Part shown: positions 7,105 through 7,567 of the stretch, piece after piece
Layout: every line of letters begins with the position of its first letter
Numbering within the stretch: position 1 is the first letter of the stretch
NCBI GenBank assembly: GCA_948528155.1
Contig: CAOSZT010000105.1
Location: 1-7,567 of the forward strand
Direction: 5' to 3'
Length of the DNA stretch: 7,567 nt
DNA from: an uncultured Clostridia bacterium
GTDB lineage: Bacteria; Bacillota; Clostridia; TANB77; CAG-508
Translations under genes and position numbers: made by a program
Notes under the pieces: generated by a model
What the model was told of the DNA's origin: nothing
The model's database searches: none
Seen by the model: the letters and a program-made list of their open reading frames with translations, nothing else

Positions 7105-7116
7105 AATAAAAGAAAT

Positions 7117-7524
7117 ATGGGGAATATATTTGAAAGAAAAATTAATTATTATGAAACAGATAGAATGGGAGTTGTACACCATTCAAATTATATTAGATTT
7201 TTAGAGGAAGCTAGATGTGATTGGCTAGAAAAAGCTGGTATGCCTTTTTCAGTATTAGAAGAAAATGGTATAACAATTCCAGTATTAGGAGTAAATTGTA
7301 CATATAAATATCATGTAACATTTGATGATATAATTATTATTAGTGTATTTATAAAAGAATATACTGGTGTTAGAATGACAGTAGGATATGAGGTGAAAGA
7401 CAAAAAGAATGGAAAAGTGGTACTTTTGGGAGAGACAAAACACTGTTTTACAGATAAGAACTTGAAGCCAATAAATTTAAAAAAGTATGCTCCTGATTTT
7501 AGTAGTAAAATTGAAAATTTATAA
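7117..7524 (+). CDS. Acyl-CoA thioesterase, YbgC/FadM (4HBT) hotdog family
   Basis: A 135-residue single hotdog-fold protein, the usual length for the family, which hydrolyses acyl-CoA or related thioesters in the cytoplasm as a homo-oligomer. The family signature is clear: YETDRMGVVHHSNYIRF (12-28), with Asp15 at the position of the catalytic aspartate of 4-hydroxybenzoyl-CoA thioesterase, followed by EEAR (30-33) on the central helix. The strand pattern VTFDDIIIISVFIKEYTGVRMTVGY (66 onward) and GETKHCFTD (105-113) complete the fold. An in-frame stop upstream (the tcdA stop) and 11 residues before Tyr12 support the ATG at 7117. The physiological substrate cannot be told from sequence, and no acyl carrier, polyketide or Tol-Pal genes lie nearby to narrow it. 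It is probably the second gene of the tcdA operon. Confidence 0.92.
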   Translation: MGNIFERKINYYETDRMGVVHHSNYIRFLEEARCDWLEKAGMPFSVLEENGITIPVLGVNCTYKYHVTFDDIIIISVFIKEYTGVRMTVGYEVKDKKNGKVVLLGETKHCFTDKNLKPINLKKYAPDFSSKIENL

Positions 7525-7538
7525 TAACCTTTAAAGAT

Positions 7539-7547
7539 TGTTATAAT
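7539..7547 (+). promoter_or_regulatory. Possible extended -10 promoter for a gene beyond the window
   Basis: TGTTATAAT has the same form as the tcdA promoter and lies just after the thioesterase stop. No -35 box is seen at a normal distance and the window ends 20 bases later, so this is a weak call. No convincing terminator is visible between 7525 and 7567. Confidence 0.25.
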
Positions 7548-7567
7548 AATATTAATATAAAATAACT

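Noticed and set aside
7520..7555. A terminator after the thioesterase gene
   Set aside because: Only very short, imperfect complementarity is present and there is no clear stem followed by a T-run before the window ends.

Overview
The window looks like the chromosome of a very AT-rich Gram-positive anaerobe, most likely a member of the Clostridia (possibly an uncultured gut lineage). The grounds are heavy use of ATA and AGA codons, strong purine-rich ribosome binding sites, a full-length MutS2, and a large surface protein whose first visible residues match the pilin-like anchors common in Clostridia. The species cannot be named from sequence reading alone.

Layout. (1) Positions 1-3230, plus strand: the 3' part of a very large surface protein cut by the left window edge. 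It has a pilin-like stub, three bacterial Ig-like (Big2) domains and a long GLUG-type beta-helix of 16 glycine-rich repeats with a regular cysteine position. (2) Positions 3252-3304: a 20-bp perfect stem that can terminate transcription from both sides, between convergent genes. (3) Positions 3395-5746, minus strand: complete mutS2 with a clear sigma-A-type promoter (TTGACT, 17 bp, TATAAT). (4) Positions 5747-6411: a 665-base divergent intergenic region. Most of it is two adjacent, related stem-loop elements (5807-5984 and 5989-6148) that do not match anything I can name. (5) Positions 6412-7104 and 7117-7524, plus strand: tcdA (tRNA t6A dehydratase) followed 12 bases later by a YbgC/FadM-type hotdog thioesterase, probably one operon from an extended -10 promoter at 6360-6368.

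How the parts relate. The three genes on the right are housekeeping: ribosome rescue or recombination control (MutS2), tRNA modification (TcdA) and acyl-CoA hydrolysis. The left gene is an accessory surface protein with no visible functional link to them. The most unusual content is the hairpin pair. The two copies keep a perfectly conserved 44-base half, their outer arms have diverged in sequence yet still pair, and every non-Watson-Crick pair in their stems is a G-T that would be G-U in a plus-strand RNA. A 29-base segment interrupting one arm supplies most of the mutS2 -35 box.
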